A DNA stretch of 64,000 nucleotides from Prevotella sp. (GTDB taxonomy: Bacteria; Bacteroidota; Bacteroidia; Bacteroidales; Bacteroidaceae): NCBI GenBank assembly GCA_017548605.1, contig JAFYZT010000055.1, positions 19,597 through 83,596 on the forward strand, in the 5' to 3' direction. The translations under genes and the position numbers were made by a program. The notes beneath the pieces were generated by a model that did no database searches, had not been told where the DNA came from, and worked only from the letters and a program-made list of their open reading frames with translations. Of the stretch, positions 63,909-64,000 are shown one piece after another; the first letter of the stretch is position 1; the number at the start of each line of letters is the position of its first letter.

Positions 63909-64000
63909 AAACCATCGCAGTTATCCTCGCAGGCGGCAGCGGCACCCGTTTCGGAGGCAATGTACCCAAACAATTCCTCCAGGTGGGTGGTCGCCGTATC
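63905..64000 (+). CDS. ispD: IspD/TarI-like cytidylyltransferase, cut by window end
   Basis: The first 32 codons are visible, starting with GTG that overlaps the rmlB stop. The protein begins KTIAVILAGGSGTRFGG then PKQFLQVGG, the CTP-binding signature of 2-C-methyl-D-erythritol-4-phosphate and ribitol-5-phosphate cytidylyltransferases. IspD serves isoprenoid precursor synthesis; a sugar-alcohol activating TarI-like role is the alternative, slightly favoured by its coupling to rmlB. The window ends before the two can be separated. Confidence 0.75.
   Translation, partial: MKTIAVILAGGSGTRFGGNVPKQFLQVGGRRI

Overview
The window looks like a chromosome segment of a Bacteroidota bacterium, most likely Prevotellaceae (a gut or rumen Prevotella-like species). 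The evidence is the recurring Bacteroidota promoter form (TTTG, about 20 bp, TAnnTTTG), the near absence of Shine-Dalgarno sequences, and Bacteroidota-type families: lipoprotein TamL beside TamB, DUF4827, DUF4421, a Porin_10-like porin, a Nudix-type AraR and a 29-residue basic protein between HU and RNase G. Plant-polysaccharide functions (a CE1 esterase, a GH51 arabinofuranosidase and a full arabinose pathway) fit a fibre-degrading gut or rumen species. The genus call is inference.

Layout. 1-8.4 kb: the end of an exported CE1 esterase, then tamB-tamL for outer-membrane assembly. 8.5-12.8 kb: a nucleotidyltransferase, nrnA, a DUF4827 lipoprotein and glmM, ending in a terminator shared with the convergent HU - small basic protein - RNase G group (12.9-15.0 kb). 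15.3-21.7 kb: a DUF4332 protein, pantothenate kinase, an exported TPR-CHAT putative protease, a COG0523 metallochaperone GTPase with a His/Asp-rich arm, and a DIP1984 protein. 22-24.6 kb: a small membrane protein, an exported alpha/beta hydrolase and a lipoprotein.

24.8-30.5 kb is the accessory region. It is AT-richer and holds an unknown membrane protein, an orphan type I specificity subunit (HsdS), a HicA/HicB toxin-antitoxin pair and a membrane protein with an in-frame stop before a second ORF. A displaced, about 98% identical copy of the last 300 bp of rpiB lies on the far side of this cargo from the intact gene. Three copies of a 34-36 bp repeat with a TTCGAA core separate the cargo blocks. 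I read this as a remnant island at the 3' end of rpiB, possibly organised as cassettes.

30.5-47.3 kb is sugar metabolism, all on the minus strand. One unit is DUF4421 - abfA - tkt - rpiB. A second is mutarotase - Na+/sugar symporter - araR - araD - araA - araB. A third, for galactose, is galM - MFS transporter - galK. Arabinose is released by GH51, imported, and converted by AraA, AraB and AraD to xylulose-5-phosphate, which transketolase and RpiB pass into the pentose phosphate pathway.

47.5-64 kb: folC, dnaJ, grpE and an ABC-F ATPase; then on plus an RluA-type pseudouridine synthase, a small membrane protein, an HD hydrolase and menA; then on minus an ECF sigma factor, a putative anti-sigma factor and an exported protein, followed by a porin and a DUF4468 protein; finally rmlB and the start of an IspD-like cytidylyltransferase.

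The most unusual non-coding feature is that many spacers consist of short near-tandem 'phrases' (for example AACTCCTAAACTCCC, CCCCTTGCTCCTTG, TATCTTAGAGCATCCTAGG). Two distant spacers also share a structured element of about 200 bp, placed the same way in front of unrelated genes. No rRNA, tRNA, CRISPR array, transposase or integrase was seen.
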